Positions 15,801 to 25,543 of a stretch of 64,000 nt of DNA are shown here, piece after piece; the first letter of the stretch is position 1, and each line of letters begins with the position of its first letter. A program made the translations under genes and the position numbers. Source of the DNA: Caulobacter sp. 602-2 (GTDB lineage Bacteria; Pseudomonadota; Alphaproteobacteria; Caulobacterales; Caulobacteraceae); assembly GCF_011043625.1 (NCBI RefSeq), contig NZ_JAAKGT010000013.1:1-64000 (forward strand), in the 5' to 3' direction. The notes under the pieces are model-generated. The model was not told the DNA's origin. It saw nothing but the letters and a program-made list of their open reading frames with translations, and ran no database searches.

Positions 15801-17057
15801 CTATTTGCTCTTCAACGCCCGGCCGGTGACGACGGCGCTGATGCCGAACTTGCCGCGCAGGGCGTCGATGGCGGTCTCGCTCTTCAGCGCCCGGCGCTCG
15901 TCGCCGGCGAAGAAGTCGTCGGCCGCGCCGGCGGCCGGGACGAACTCGGTAAGGCCCGCGCCGATCAGGCGGTAGGACCGTCCGGCCGGCTCGGCGGCCA
16001 GCAGTTCACGCGCCACCTGGAACAGGGTCTGGGCCGTCTGGGTGGGGACGGGCAGGGTGCGGCGACGGGTGTGGATCTTGAAGTCGGGCGTGCGCAGCTT
16101 CAGCGTCGCCACCCGGCCAGCCACCTCCTCGCGCCTCACCTGCCGGGCCACCTTCTCGCAGAGGGGCCACAGCTGGTCTTCCAGGTCTTCCCGGCGATAG
16201 AGGTCGTCGTTGAAGGTGGTCTCGGCGCTGATGGTCTTGCGCACGCTGTCGGGATCGACCGCCCGGGCGTCCTCGCCATGGGCCAGGCGATGCAGGCGCA
16301 GGCCGCCCGCACCAAGTTCCCTGGCCAGCATCTTCAGGTCGGCGTTGGCGATGTCGCCGACGGTGCGCAGGCCCAGCCCCGCGAGGCTGCTCACCGTGGC
16401 CGGACCCACGCCTGGCAGGATCGACACCGGCTTGGTCGCCAGGAACGCCACCGCCTCGGCCGCGCCGATGGCCGAGAAGCCGCGCGGCTTGTCCAGCTCC
16501 GAGGCGATCTTGGCCAGGAACTTGTTGGGGGCCAGGCCGATGGAGACGGTCAGGTTCTGCTCGGCCTCGATGTCGCGCTGCACCTTGGCCAGCATCACCG
16601 CCGGCGGTGCGCCGTGCAGGCGTTCGGTGCCGGAAAGGTCGATCCAGGCCTCGTCCAGCGACAGCGGCTGCACCAGCGGGGTCAGGGTCGAGAGGCGGGC
16701 CATGATCAGCGCGCTCTCGTGCTTGTACTTGGCGAAATTGGGCTTCACCACGACCGCGTCGGGGCACAGCTGCAGCGCCTTGAACATCGGCATGGCCGAG
16801 CGCGCGCCGCTCATGCGGGCGATGTAGCAGGCCGTGGTGACCACGCCCCGCTTGCCGCCGCCGACGATCACCGGCTTGTCGCGCAAGGTGGGGTCGTCGC
16901 GCTTCTCGACCGAGGCGTAGAAGGCGTCGCAGTCCAGGTGCGCCATCGACAGGGCGCCCAGTTCCTCGTGGAAGACCGTGCGCGGCGAGCCGCACGACGG
17001 GCAGCGCGGCGCCTTGCGATCGCCCGTCCAGAGACAGTCCCTGCAGAGGGCCTTCAT
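15801..17057 (-). CDS. dinB: DNA polymerase IV (Y-family) with N-terminal Cys cluster
   Basis: This 418-residue translesion polymerase has the palm motif DCDAFYASVEKRDDP, the catalytic SLDEAWIDLSG, the helix-hairpin-helix region ILPGVGPATVSSL and a little-finger domain. Compared with E. coli DinB it has about 40 extra N-terminal residues with C-x2-C-x10-C-x2-C spacing (CRDCLWTGDRKAPRCPSC), which looks like a small zinc ribbon. The chosen ATG overlaps the stop of the upstream HAD gene by four bases and retains this ribbon. A C-terminal beta-clamp motif was not identified with confidence. Confidence 0.92.
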   Translation of the reverse strand: MKALCRDCLWTGDRKAPRCPSCGSPRTVFHEELGALSMAHLDCDAFYASVEKRDDPTLRDKPVIVGGGKRGVVTTACYIARMSGARSAMPMFKALQLCPDAVVVKPNFAKYKHESALIMARLSTLTPLVQPLSLDEAWIDLSGTERLHGAPPAVMLAKVQRDIEAEQNLTVSIGLAPNKFLAKIASELDKPRGFSAIGAAEAVAFLATKPVSILPGVGPATVSSLAGLGLRTVGDIANADLKMLARELGAGGLRLHRLAHGEDARAVDPDSVRKTISAETTFNDDLYRREDLEDQLWPLCEKVARQVRREEVAGRVATLKLRTPDFKIHTRRRTLPVPTQTAQTLFQVARELLAAEPAGRSYRLIGAGLTEFVPAAGAADDFFAGDERRALKSETAIDALRGKFGISAVVTGRALKSK

Positions 17058-17710
17058 CGTGCGTCGAGCGCCAGCGCCTCGCGGATGGCGACCTTGAGGT
17101 CGGGCCACAGGTCGATGCGGGCGTGGCGGTCGGGCGCGCTGGGGGCCAGAGGGCGCAGCCGCTCGTCGGCCACCATCTGGAAGCGACGCACGCTCGGGGC
17201 GTACTCGGCCACTGATTCCAGCTGCGGCAGCAGGTCGTCGACGAACACCGCGGGGGCCTCGACCCGTCCGGCCAGGTCGGCCGCGGACGGTCCCTTGGGG
17301 CCGGCGTTGATGATCAGCGGATAGTCGAAGCCGTGGGTCTTCAGCCAGCGGGCGCGGGTCTGGCGGCCGTGCTCGGGCGCGTTGGTCAGGATCACGACGT
17401 TGGCGTCCAGCGACAGGTCGGCCAGGGCGTCGGCCGCGCCCACGGCCGGCTCGAGGTCCTCGCCGCCGTCACGGAAGAAGTCGTCGAACAGCGCCCGGCC
17501 GGCGATCAGGTCCAGGTGCTCGGTCTCGCCCGGGCGATAGATGTTCTGGAACAGCGCGAAGCGATCGACGCGCAGTTCGAAGCCGTGCCGGCCGATGAAC
17601 GCGCCGAAGCCGGCCATGAAGCGGGCCAGCACTTCGTCGACGTCCACGATGACGAGCGGGCGGTGCGCATCCAGCGTGCAGGTCTTGAGGTCGGGAGAGC
17701 GGGCGTCCAT
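17054..17710 (-). CDS. HAD-superfamily hydrolase-like protein
   Basis: This 218-residue protein shows HAD-type motif I as VIVDVDEVL (Asp nucleophile DVDEV), motif II as VILTNAP, and a C-terminal VFVDDLLPQ acidic motif. These support a cytosolic phosphatase-like fold; the substrate is unknown. It is translated directly into dinB through a 4-bp ATGA overlap, an unusual pairing. Whether it acts on nucleotides or DNA ends is speculation. Confidence 0.75.
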   Translation of the reverse strand: MDARSPDLKTCTLDAHRPLVIVDVDEVLARFMAGFGAFIGRHGFELRVDRFALFQNIYRPGETEHLDLIAGRALFDDFFRDGGEDLEPAVGAADALADLSLDANVVILTNAPEHGRQTRARWLKTHGFDYPLIINAGPKGPSAADLAGRVEAPAVFVDDLLPQLESVAEYAPSVRRFQMVADERLRPLAPSAPDRHARIDLWPDLKVAIREALALDAR

Positions 17711-17739
17711 TTGTGTGCGATCGGTCGTTGGAAACGCGA

Positions 17740-17754
17740 TTAGCGCGGGCTTAA
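17740..17754 (+). promoter_or_regulatory. CtrA-like box upstream of divK
   Basis: TTAG-N7-TTAA differs by one base from the CtrA consensus TTAA-N7-TTAA and lies about 80 bp before the divK ATG. In C. crescentus divK transcription is known to depend on CtrA, so the position is meaningful. Confidence 0.6.
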
Positions 17755-17833
17755 GGATATTCGTGCGATCTGAGGATGAAGAAGCGGCGCGAATCCCTCA
17801 CGTGTCGCCACGGACCGTATGGTCGGGGTCAGG

Positions 17834-18202
17834 ATGACGAAGAAGGTCCTCATCGTCGAGGATAACGAGCTGAACATGAAGCTGTTTCATGATCTGCTCG
17901 AGGCCCAGGGCTACGAGACCCTGCAGACCCGCGAGGGACTGCAGGCGCTGTCGATCGCCCGTGAACACCGCCCTAACTTGATCCTCATGGACATCCAGCT
18001 GCCCGAGATTTCGGGCCTGGAAGTGACCAAGTGGCTCAAGGAGGACGACGATCTGTCACATATACCCGTGGTCGCTGTTACGGCATTTGCGATGAAGGGC
18101 GATGAAGAGCGGATTCGCGAGGGCGGCTGCGAGGCGTATATCTCGAAGCCCATCTCGGTGTCGCACTTCCTCGACACCATCCGCCGACTGCTGGAGAGGT
18201 AA
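17834..18202 (+). CDS. divK: Single-domain response regulator DivK
   Basis: DivK is phosphorylated by DivJ, dephosphorylated by PleC, and controls CtrA through DivL-CckA and PleD activation. The protein is one 122-residue receiver domain with acidic pocket VEDN, phospho-acceptor Asp53 (LMDIQLPE), the conserved Thr in VTAFAM and Lys in SKPIS. A start five codons upstream (GTG-type) is possible; the ATG with AGG upstream is preferred. pleD follows after six bases, the same operon as in C. crescentus. Confidence 0.96.
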   Translation: MTKKVLIVEDNELNMKLFHDLLEAQGYETLQTREGLQALSIAREHRPNLILMDIQLPEISGLEVTKWLKEDDDLSHIPVVAVTAFAMKGDEERIREGGCEAYISKPISVSHFLDTIRRLLER

Positions 18203-18208
18203 CAGGCC

Positions 18209-19573
<1,365 letters not shown>

Positions 19574-19580
19574 GCGCCGC

Positions 19581-20333
19581 CTACTTCGCCACCTTGATCT
19601 CGAACAGCCACGGCCAGAACTTGCCCGTGACGAAGATGCGGTCGGCCTTGGCGTCGTAGGCGATGCCGTTCAGCACGTCGGCGCGGGCGGCTTCCTGCGG
19701 CGTCAGCAGGCCGGACAGGTCCAGGCGTCCGACCACCTTGCCGGTCTTGGGATCGATCCGCACGATCTGGTCGGTCTGCCAGATGTTGGCCCAGACCTCG
19801 CCCTTGATGAACTCCAGCTCGTTGATCTGGTCCACGGGCTTGCCATCGTCGGTCACCTTCACCCGGCCGGTTTCCTTCAGGGTCTTGGGATCCAGGAAAC
19901 GCAGCTCGTCGGTGCCGTCGCTCATGATGATGCGGCGGTCGTCCTTGGTCAGGGCCCAGCCTTCGCCGGTGTAGCTGAAGGTCGATTTGACGGCGAAGGT
20001 CGAGCGGTCGCGCACGAAGCCGATGCCGTTCTGCCAGGTCAGCTGGATGATCTGGTCGCCCCAGTCGACGATGCCTTCGCCGAAGTACTTGGGATCAAGG
20101 TCGGCCTGCTGCTGCACCGCGCCGGTCTCCAGGTCCACCTTGCGCACCCACGAGCGGCCTTCCAGGCCCGTGCTCTCGTAGAGCTGGCCGTCGCGCACCA
20201 GGAGGCCCTCGGTGAAGGCCTGGCGGTCGTGGGGATAGGTGCGGACCACCTCGTAGCTCTGCACCGGCGCGGGCTCGGCGCAGGCGGGCAGGGCGGCCAT
20301 GACGGAGAAGGCGAGGGCGAGGCGAACGATCAC
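19581..20333 (-). CDS. Glutaminyl-peptide cyclotransferase, plant-type
   Basis: This 250-residue secreted protein has an N-terminal signal sequence ending near PACAEP. The Cys could be lipidated. The mature part is a five-bladed beta-propeller of the plant/bacterial glutaminyl cyclase family, with the typical YPHDRQAFTEGL and KYFGEGI motifs. It would cyclise N-terminal glutamine to pyroglutamate in the periplasm. It is convergent with pleD and separated from upstream rpmG by a strong terminator. Confidence 0.88.
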   Translation of the reverse strand: MIVRLALAFSVMAALPACAEPAPVQSYEVVRTYPHDRQAFTEGLLVRDGQLYESTGLEGRSWVRKVDLETGAVQQQADLDPKYFGEGIVDWGDQIIQLTWQNGIGFVRDRSTFAVKSTFSYTGEGWALTKDDRRIIMSDGTDELRFLDPKTLKETGRVKVTDDGKPVDQINELEFIKGEVWANIWQTDQIVRIDPKTGKVVGRLDLSGLLTPQEAARADVLNGIAYDAKADRIFVTGKFWPWLFEIKVAK

Positions 20334-20356
20334 GCGATGAACCTATTCCAGGGACC

Positions 20357-20398
20357 GGAAAAACAAAAACGCCCGACGTTGCCGCCGGGCGTTTTCGA
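20357..20398 (-). terminator. Intrinsic terminator of rpmG
   Basis: On the minus strand AACGCCCG and CGGGCGTT form a stem followed by TTTTTGTTTTTC. It separates rpmG from the glutaminyl cyclase gene. Confidence 0.85.
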
Positions 20399-20423
20399 GA
20401 ATCGTCGGTGCGACGAGGCGATC

Positions 20424-20591
20424 TTACTTGATCTTGCCTTCGCGGAATTCGACGTGCTTGCGCACGACCGGGTCGTACTTCTTCAGCACCATCTTTTCGG
20501 TCTTGGTGCGGGCGTTCTTCTTGGTGACGTAGAAGAAGCCAGTGTCCGCCGTCGAATTCAGGCGGATCTTGATCGAAGCCGGTTTGGCCAT
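20424..20591 (-). CDS. rpmG: 50S ribosomal protein L33
   Basis: This 55-residue basic protein (MAKPASIKIRLNS..., ending EFREGKIK) matches the zinc-free C- form of L33: the Cys pairs found in zinc-binding versions are absent. It is a component of the large ribosomal subunit. It stands alone between the DUF6265 gene and the glutaminyl cyclase gene and ends at its own terminator. Confidence 0.96.
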   Translation of the reverse strand: MAKPASIKIRLNSTADTGFFYVTKKNARTKTEKMVLKKYDPVVRKHVEFREGKIK

Positions 20592-20672
20592 GGTCGTATC
20601 CCTGCGGTGGTCGCGCAGGTCTCCGCGCGGTCGAAATGAGAGGCGCGGAACATACGCATCAACGGGCCAAAG

Positions 20673-21116
20673 TCAATCGGCGCCTGAACATCGTTTGTAC
20701 GGGAAGTCCACGGACCGCGCCTTGCCGCCGATTTCGCCCTCGATCCGGCCCAGAAGCCCGTCCGCGCCCTGGCTTTTGTAGATCACGCGCTGGGGAAAGT
20801 CGTGGGCGGGGTTCTCGAACACCAGCTCGCCGGGAGCGGCGCTTTTCAGCGGGAAGGCCGCGGCCGGCTGGCCCGAGGGCAGGGCGAAGAAGGTGAGTCG
20901 CCCTTCGGCCTCCTGGATTCGCGTGAACTCGTAGGCGCGCGCCTTGCCCTCGCGCACCGTGCGGCTCATGCCCAGCATCATGCCGCCGCCGGGCGCCAGC
21001 CACTGCTCCTCGACGACGCCGTTCGGGCGCTCCTGCCGCCAGCAGCCGGCGAGGAAGGCGGCCTGGTCGATCGCGGGCGCCGGGGCGGCCTGCAGGGCGA
21101 GGAGGAGGGCGAGCAT
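20673..21116 (-). CDS. DUF6265-type secreted hypothetical protein
   Basis: This 147-residue protein starts with a short hydrophobic leader (MLALLLALQAAPAPA). The motifs FLAGCWRQE, EEQWLAPGGGMMLGMSRTV and FENPAHDFPQRVIY match the DUF6265 family, a beta-barrel-like fold of unknown function. The start lies two bases after the stop of the NUDIX gene, so both are co-transcribed. Confidence 0.8.
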   Translation of the reverse strand: MLALLLALQAAPAPAIDQAAFLAGCWRQERPNGVVEEQWLAPGGGMMLGMSRTVREGKARAYEFTRIQEAEGRLTFFALPSGQPAAAFPLKSAAPGELVFENPAHDFPQRVIYKSQGADGLLGRIEGEIGGKARSVDFPYKRCSGAD

Positions 21117-21118
21117 GG

Positions 21119-21838
21119 TCAAAGCTCCGTCAGCACGGCGTTTCCGCGCAGGAAGCGCATGAACGGCGCGGGGCGGTTGGGGTCTTTCAGGCGAAGCGCC
21201 GACTCGCGCAGCACCATGCGGGTGATGCTGGGCAGGTCGAGGTCGCGGGTCTCCTCGAAGGTGACCCAGGCGATCTCGTCCAACTCGCCGCAGTCGGGCT
21301 GCGGCTCCAGGCTGAGCAGGGCGCTGGCCGGGGCCATGAAGAAGCGGGCGTCGAAGCGGCGCGGCCGGTAGGGCGGGGTGATGGCCCTGGCCACGAAGCT
21401 CAGCGGCGACAGGTCGGGCAGGGCGCCCTGGGTCAGGAACGGCCGCCAGGCGCCCGCCGCCGGGCGGGCCTGCGCGCTCCGGGCCAGCAGCAGGCCCGTT
21501 TCCTCGAAGGTCTCGCGCACGGCCGCCAGGGCCAGGGCCCGGGCCAGACGCGCGGGCGAGGGGTGGCGGGGCTCGGTGGTCAGGCGCACGGCGACCTCGG
21601 GGGCGAGCTCTGTCGCCGACGGCGCGCCATAGTCGCCGCGATCGACCCGGCCGCCGGGAAACACCCATTTGCTGGCCATGAAGGCGTGGCCGCGATTGCG
21701 ACGGCCCATCAGCACCCGCGGGGCGGGGCCGTCGTCGCGCACCACGATCAGCGTGGCGGCGTGGCGCGGACGGATGACGCCGGAGGCGGGGTCCAGCGCC
21801 TCGCCGTCGTCCTTGGAGTCGAATGCAGGCTCGGTCAT
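21119..21838 (-). CDS. NUDIX hydrolase
   Basis: This 239-residue protein contains a Nudix box in the form AVRETFEETGLLL (the REx2EExG core), so it probably hydrolyses a nucleoside diphosphate derivative or CoA-like compound in the cytosol. The N-terminal strand ATLIVVRDDGPAPRVLMGRR and the late WVTFEETRDLDLPSITRMVL region resemble long NUDT19/CoA-pyrophosphatase-like members. The substrate is not certain. It lies upstream of the DUF6265 gene in the same transcript. Confidence 0.85.
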   Translation of the reverse strand: MTEPAFDSKDDGEALDPASGVIRPRHAATLIVVRDDGPAPRVLMGRRNRGHAFMASKWVFPGGRVDRGDYGAPSATELAPEVAVRLTTEPRHPSPARLARALALAAVRETFEETGLLLARSAQARPAAGAWRPFLTQGALPDLSPLSFVARAITPPYRPRRFDARFFMAPASALLSLEPQPDCGELDEIAWVTFEETRDLDLPSITRMVLRESALRLKDPNRPAPFMRFLRGNAVLTEL

Positions 21839-21958
21839 GAGCGAAGCTTAGTCTTCGGCGGGCGCGTGGAAAGCCGTTCCTTAGGTAAAGCGTCGGCGGC
21901 CTTGACCCGGCGGCCGGAACCGCCAAGCTCGCCGCAAAGTCTTCTCTAGGAGTCGGGA

Positions 21959-23263
21959 ATGGGCGTGCGCGCGAAGGTTTCGGTTCTGGCCCTGATGGCG
22001 GCGAGCGCCATGTCCGTCCCCGCATTGGCCGCGCCAGCCGCAGCCAAGGTCGAGGCGGCGGCCAAGGCGGCCCAGCCCAAGGTGGTGGCCTGGCGGCGCG
22101 ACGTCCACGAGCATCCGGAACTGGGCAATCAAGAGGTCCGCACTGCGGCCCTGGTGGCCAAGGAACTGAAGGCGCTCGGCCTGGAGGTTCGCGAGGGCGT
22201 CGGCAAGACCGGCGTCGTGGGCGTGCTCAAGGGCGGCAAGCCCGGCAAGGTCGTGGCCCTGCGCGCCGACATGGACGCCCTGCCGGTGCTGGAGAAGACC
22301 GGCCTGCCGTTCGCCTCCAAGGCTACCGCCACCTGGGAAGGCAAGACCGTGCCGGTCATGCACGCCTGCGGCCACGACACCCACGTGGCCATGCTGCTGG
22401 GCGCGGCCACGGTGCTGGCCGGCATGAAGAACGACATCGCCGGCACGGTGGTGTTCATCTTCCAGCCGGCAGAGGAAGGCCCCCAGGCGGGCGACGAGGG
22501 CGGCGCCAAGCTGATGATCGCCGACGGCGCGCTCGACAACCCCAAGGTCGACGCCATCTTCGGCGTCCATATCGGTCCGGGCGACGCCCACGCCCTGAAC
22601 TATCGTCCCGAAGGCTTCTATGCCGGCGCCGATCGCCTCACGATCACCGTCAAGGGCAAGCAGACCCACGGCGCGCGCCCCTGGGCCGGCATCGACATGG
22701 CCAGCATTTCGGCCGACATCGTCCAGGCCCTGAACCAGATCGCCGCCCGCCAGATCGACGTCGGGACCTCGCCCACGGTGCTGACCATCGCCACCATCAA
22801 CATGGGCGTGCGCAACAACATCATCCCCGAGGACCTGGTGATGAGCGGCACGCTGCGCACCTTCACCCCCGAGCGGAAGGCCGAGGTGATCGCCAAGACC
22901 CAGAAGGCCGTGGCCGCCATCGGCGACCGCTATGGCGCCAAGGCCGAGGCGGTGTTCACCCAGCCCTATCCGGTCACCTGGAACGACGCGGCGTTGTCCA
23001 AGTGGGTCAAGGCTTCGCTGGAGAAGGCCTCGCCCGGCAAGGTCGATGACCAGGCCGCCCTGGTCACCGGCGCCGAGGACTTCTCGCTCTACGGCCAGAA
23101 GGTCCCGGCCGTGTTCGTCCAGCTGGGCGGCCGCAAGGCCGACGTGCCGGCCGCCGGCGCCCCGGCCAACCACTCGCCCTATTTCGACATCGACGAGGCG
23201 GTGCTGGAGACCGGCGTGAAGGCCGAGGTGTTCATGGCGCTGGACTACCTGGCGAAGAAGTAA
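21959..23263 (+). CDS. Secreted M20-family amidohydrolase
   Basis: This 434-residue zinc peptidase has a signal peptide (about residues 1-24, ending ALAAPAA). The metal-binding motifs are ALRADMDALPV and HACGHDTHVAML, with PAEEGPQ and a dimerisation domain in the middle. It resembles hippurate hydrolases/aminoacylases (peptidase M20D) but is exported. It would remove an acyl group or cleave a small peptide in the periplasm. Confidence 0.9.
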   Translation: MGVRAKVSVLALMAASAMSVPALAAPAAAKVEAAAKAAQPKVVAWRRDVHEHPELGNQEVRTAALVAKELKALGLEVREGVGKTGVVGVLKGGKPGKVVALRADMDALPVLEKTGLPFASKATATWEGKTVPVMHACGHDTHVAMLLGAATVLAGMKNDIAGTVVFIFQPAEEGPQAGDEGGAKLMIADGALDNPKVDAIFGVHIGPGDAHALNYRPEGFYAGADRLTITVKGKQTHGARPWAGIDMASISADIVQALNQIAARQIDVGTSPTVLTIATINMGVRNNIIPEDLVMSGTLRTFTPERKAEVIAKTQKAVAAIGDRYGAKAEAVFTQPYPVTWNDAALSKWVKASLEKASPGKVDDQAALVTGAEDFSLYGQKVPAVFVQLGGRKADVPAAGAPANHSPYFDIDEAVLETGVKAEVFMALDYLAKK

Positions 23264-23271
23264 GGGGAGGA

Positions 23272-23380
23272 CCCCCTCAGTCGGCTTCGCCGCCAGCTCC
23301 CCCAGAGGGGGAGCATCTTTGCGCCGGCGCTTATAAATCCTCCCCCCTCTGGGGGAGGTGGCCCGGAGGGCCGGAGGGGG
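23272..23380. repeat. Hairpin-pair repeat B1 upstream of hslO
   Basis: A left unit (CCCCCTCAGTCG... to GAGCATCTT) and a right unit (CTGGGGGAGGTGGCCCGGAG to GGAGGGGG) each fold into a hairpin and face each other. A closely similar copy begins one base after the hslO stop, and a rearranged copy is at 42118-42220. Confidence 0.85.
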
Positions 23381-23431
23381 TTTTGCACCGCCCCCTCGCA
23401 TTTTCCCACAAAGCGCCTATCTAACCGCCCC

Positions 23432-24340
23432 ATGACCGACGCCGCCCCCCAGATCCTGTCCGACGACCTCGTTTCCGCCTTCCAGATCGAAGGCCTGCCC
23501 GTGCGTGGCCGCGTGGTGCGGCTGGGTGCGGCGGTCAACGAGGTGCTGACCCGCCATTCCTATCCCGAGCCCGTGGCCAACCTGCTGGGCGAGGCCTGCG
23601 CGCTGGCCGCCCTGGTCGGCTCGAGCCTGAAGTTCGAGGGCCGCCTGATCGTCCAGGCCCAGGGCGACGGCCCGGTGCGCTACGTGGTCGTCGACTACGA
23701 CACCAGCGGCGGCATGCGCGGCTACTGCCGGTTCGATCCCGATGAAGTGGCGGCCGTCTCGGAAGGCTTTTCGCGTCCGGGCGCCAAGACCCTGCTGGGC
23801 GGCGGCGTGTTCATCATGACGCTCGACCAGGGCGCCGACATGGAGCGCTACCAGGGCGTCACGGCCATCGAGGGCGAGAGTCTGGCACTGTGCGCCGAGC
23901 AGTACTTCATGCAGTCGGAACAGATCCCGACTCGCGTGCGCCTGGCCGTCGGCCAGGTCGACACCGGCGAGGGCCTGTCCTGGCGCGCCGGCGGCATCCT
24001 GATCCAGACGATCGCCGGCGACGAGACGCGCGGTGAGACCAAGGAAGCCTGGAACCACGCCCAGGCGCTGTTCGAGACCACGGGCGAGGACGAGCTCATC
24101 GACCCGACCGTGCCGACCACCACCCTGCTGTGGCGCCTGTTCAACGAGGACGGCGTGCGCCTGATCGACGAGAAGCCGCTGCGCGCCTTCTGCCGCTGCT
24201 CGGAAGAGCGGATCGGCGTGGTGCTGCAGTCCTTCTCGCCCGAAGAGAAGGCCGAGATGATCGAGCCGGACGGCAAGATCCACGTGACCTGCGAGTACTG
24301 TTCGCGCGTCTACGCGCTCGAGCCCGACGGCGCGGCGTAA
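23432..24340 (+). CDS. hslO: Redox-regulated chaperone Hsp33
   Basis: Hsp33 is a cytosolic holdase activated by oxidation of its zinc-binding cysteines. The 302-residue protein carries the C-terminal Cys pairs CRC (in AFCRCSEER) and CEYC (in VTCEYCSRVY) with the usual spacing. The N-terminal domain LIVQAQGDGPVRYVVVDYDT and GGVFIMTLDQG matches the family. It is flanked immediately on both sides by copies of repeat B. Confidence 0.95.
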   Translation: MTDAAPQILSDDLVSAFQIEGLPVRGRVVRLGAAVNEVLTRHSYPEPVANLLGEACALAALVGSSLKFEGRLIVQAQGDGPVRYVVVDYDTSGGMRGYCRFDPDEVAAVSEGFSRPGAKTLLGGGVFIMTLDQGADMERYQGVTAIEGESLALCAEQYFMQSEQIPTRVRLAVGQVDTGEGLSWRAGGILIQTIAGDETRGETKEAWNHAQALFETTGEDELIDPTVPTTTLLWRLFNEDGVRLIDEKPLRAFCRCSEERIGVVLQSFSPEEKAEMIEPDGKIHVTCEYCSRVYALEPDGAA

Positions 24341-24341
24341 G

Positions 24342-24452
24342 CCCCCTCAGTCGCTCCGCGACAGCTCCCCCAGAGGGGGAGCATCTTGAAGAGCGCCTGC
24401 GCCAACAGATCCTCCCCCTTCTGGGGGAGGTGGCCCGGAGGGCCGGAGGGGG
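24342..24452. repeat. Hairpin-pair repeat B2 downstream of hslO
   Basis: The left unit CCCCCTCAGTCGC...GAGCATCTT and the right unit ending GGCCGGAGGGGG are in the same order and orientation as copy B1. Its position just after the stop suggests it may also serve as an RNA-stabilising or termination structure. Confidence 0.85.
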
Positions 24453-24453
24453 C

Positions 24454-24741
24454 CTAGTGCCGCCCCTCCGGTCGCCGGATGACGTACTCGTGCGTCAAGT
24501 CCAGGTCCAGTCGCACCGAGCCGGCCGGCGGTTCGCCTCCGTCCAGGTGGGGGCGCTCGCCCAGCACCAGATAGGCCTGGGCGCTGGGTTCGAGATTGTT
24601 GAAGCTGATCTTCGACGAGCCGCCCGGCGGGATCGACCGCGCCAGGCTCACGGGCCTGGTCGGCGCCTTCTGAAACACCACGACCGTCGAGTTCTGGACG
24701 TCGTCGCTCTGGTTGATGAGGGTGAGCTCGTAGTCGGCCAC
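24454..24741 (-). CDS. Small hypothetical protein, NQS-type N-terminus
   Basis: This 95-residue protein is not recognised. Its first 25 residues (MADYELTLINQSDDVQNSTV) resemble the start of the next protein upstream (MTSYTIQIWNQSQAARSYVL), with the pattern Y-x-L/I-x-L/I-x-N-Q-S followed by a hydrophobic strand and F/V-Q. The predicted fold is all-beta with no signal peptide and no cysteines. The two genes lie in tandem and are presumably a diverged duplication. Confidence 0.65.
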   Translation of the reverse strand: MADYELTLINQSDDVQNSTVVVFQKAPTRPVSLARSIPPGGSSKISFNNLEPSAQAYLVLGERPHLDGGEPPAGSVRLDLDLTHEYVIRRPEGRH

Positions 24742-24834
24742 GCCGCAACCTCCCTATGTGTTCGCGGTCTTGCGCCGCCAGGGAAGTAAACGCGTAACAT
24801 CGTTACTTGGCAACGGCGCCGTTCGGCGGCCCCG

Positions 24835-25470
24835 TCAGCCGTAGGTGACCGAGAAGGTTCCGTCCGGCTGCTGGATGACCGTGGCGGTGGTCTGCGCCCG
24901 TCCGGTGAAGTCGATCTCGGCGGCGCCGGCGACCAGGCCCGCGTCCATCACCTCGCCCGGCGCATAGTCCCCGACGGCCACATAGTAGGTGTGGATCGGC
25001 CGGATGGTGCTGATCGTGTTCGGCAGGGCCAGGAAGGTCATGGTCGGGACCGGGATCGGCGAGGCGGCCATGCGCGCCACCCCCAGCACGTAGCCGTTGC
25101 TCGGGGTGAAGTCCGATCCCGTGACGATCGCGAAGGTTCCCGGCGGGGCCGAGCCCGGGCTGGTGACCGAGGTGAAGCCGGTGGGCGAGCCGCCGCTGAA
25201 GGCGACCGTGTCATGGGTCTGGGTGTTGACCGGCGCCACGCCGCCGCTTTGGGTCCGGCCGTTGGCCGGCGGCTCGCTCCAGTAGGCGTAGATGGTCTCG
25301 TCGAAGGTGATGCGGTCGAAGCCGCCGTTGGTCACGCTGGGAAAGGTCGCCCAGGCGTTGGTGTAGCCCTGCGGCGAGCCGGCCGAGGCCAGCTCAGGCT
25401 GCTGCACGAACAGCACGTAGCTCCTGGCGGCCTGGGACTGGTTCCAGATCTGGATGGTGTAGGACGTCAT
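24835..25470 (-). CDS. Hypothetical beta-rich protein, paralogue of the next gene
   Basis: This 211-residue protein is rich in Thr, Ser, Gly and Pro, without signal peptide, membrane segment or cysteine. Its N-terminus shares the Y-x-I-x-I-x-N-Q-S pattern with the 95-residue protein 93 bp downstream. A tail GAAEIDFTGRAQTTATVIQQPDGTF suggests more beta strands. I do not recognise a family. Possibilities are a carbohydrate-binding or structural beta-sandwich, not supported by any known catalytic motif. Confidence 0.7.
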   Translation of the reverse strand: MTSYTIQIWNQSQAARSYVLFVQQPELASAGSPQGYTNAWATFPSVTNGGFDRITFDETIYAYWSEPPANGRTQSGGVAPVNTQTHDTVAFSGGSPTGFTSVTSPGSAPPGTFAIVTGSDFTPSNGYVLGVARMAASPIPVPTMTFLALPNTISTIRPIHTYYVAVGDYAPGEVMDAGLVAGAAEIDFTGRAQTTATVIQQPDGTFSVTYG

Positions 25471-25543
25471 CGCCTCGGTTCCCCCGTTCGAGAACGATGA
25501 CGTACTATCTCAAGGTTGCGTTTTCGGAAACGCGATCCTCGCG

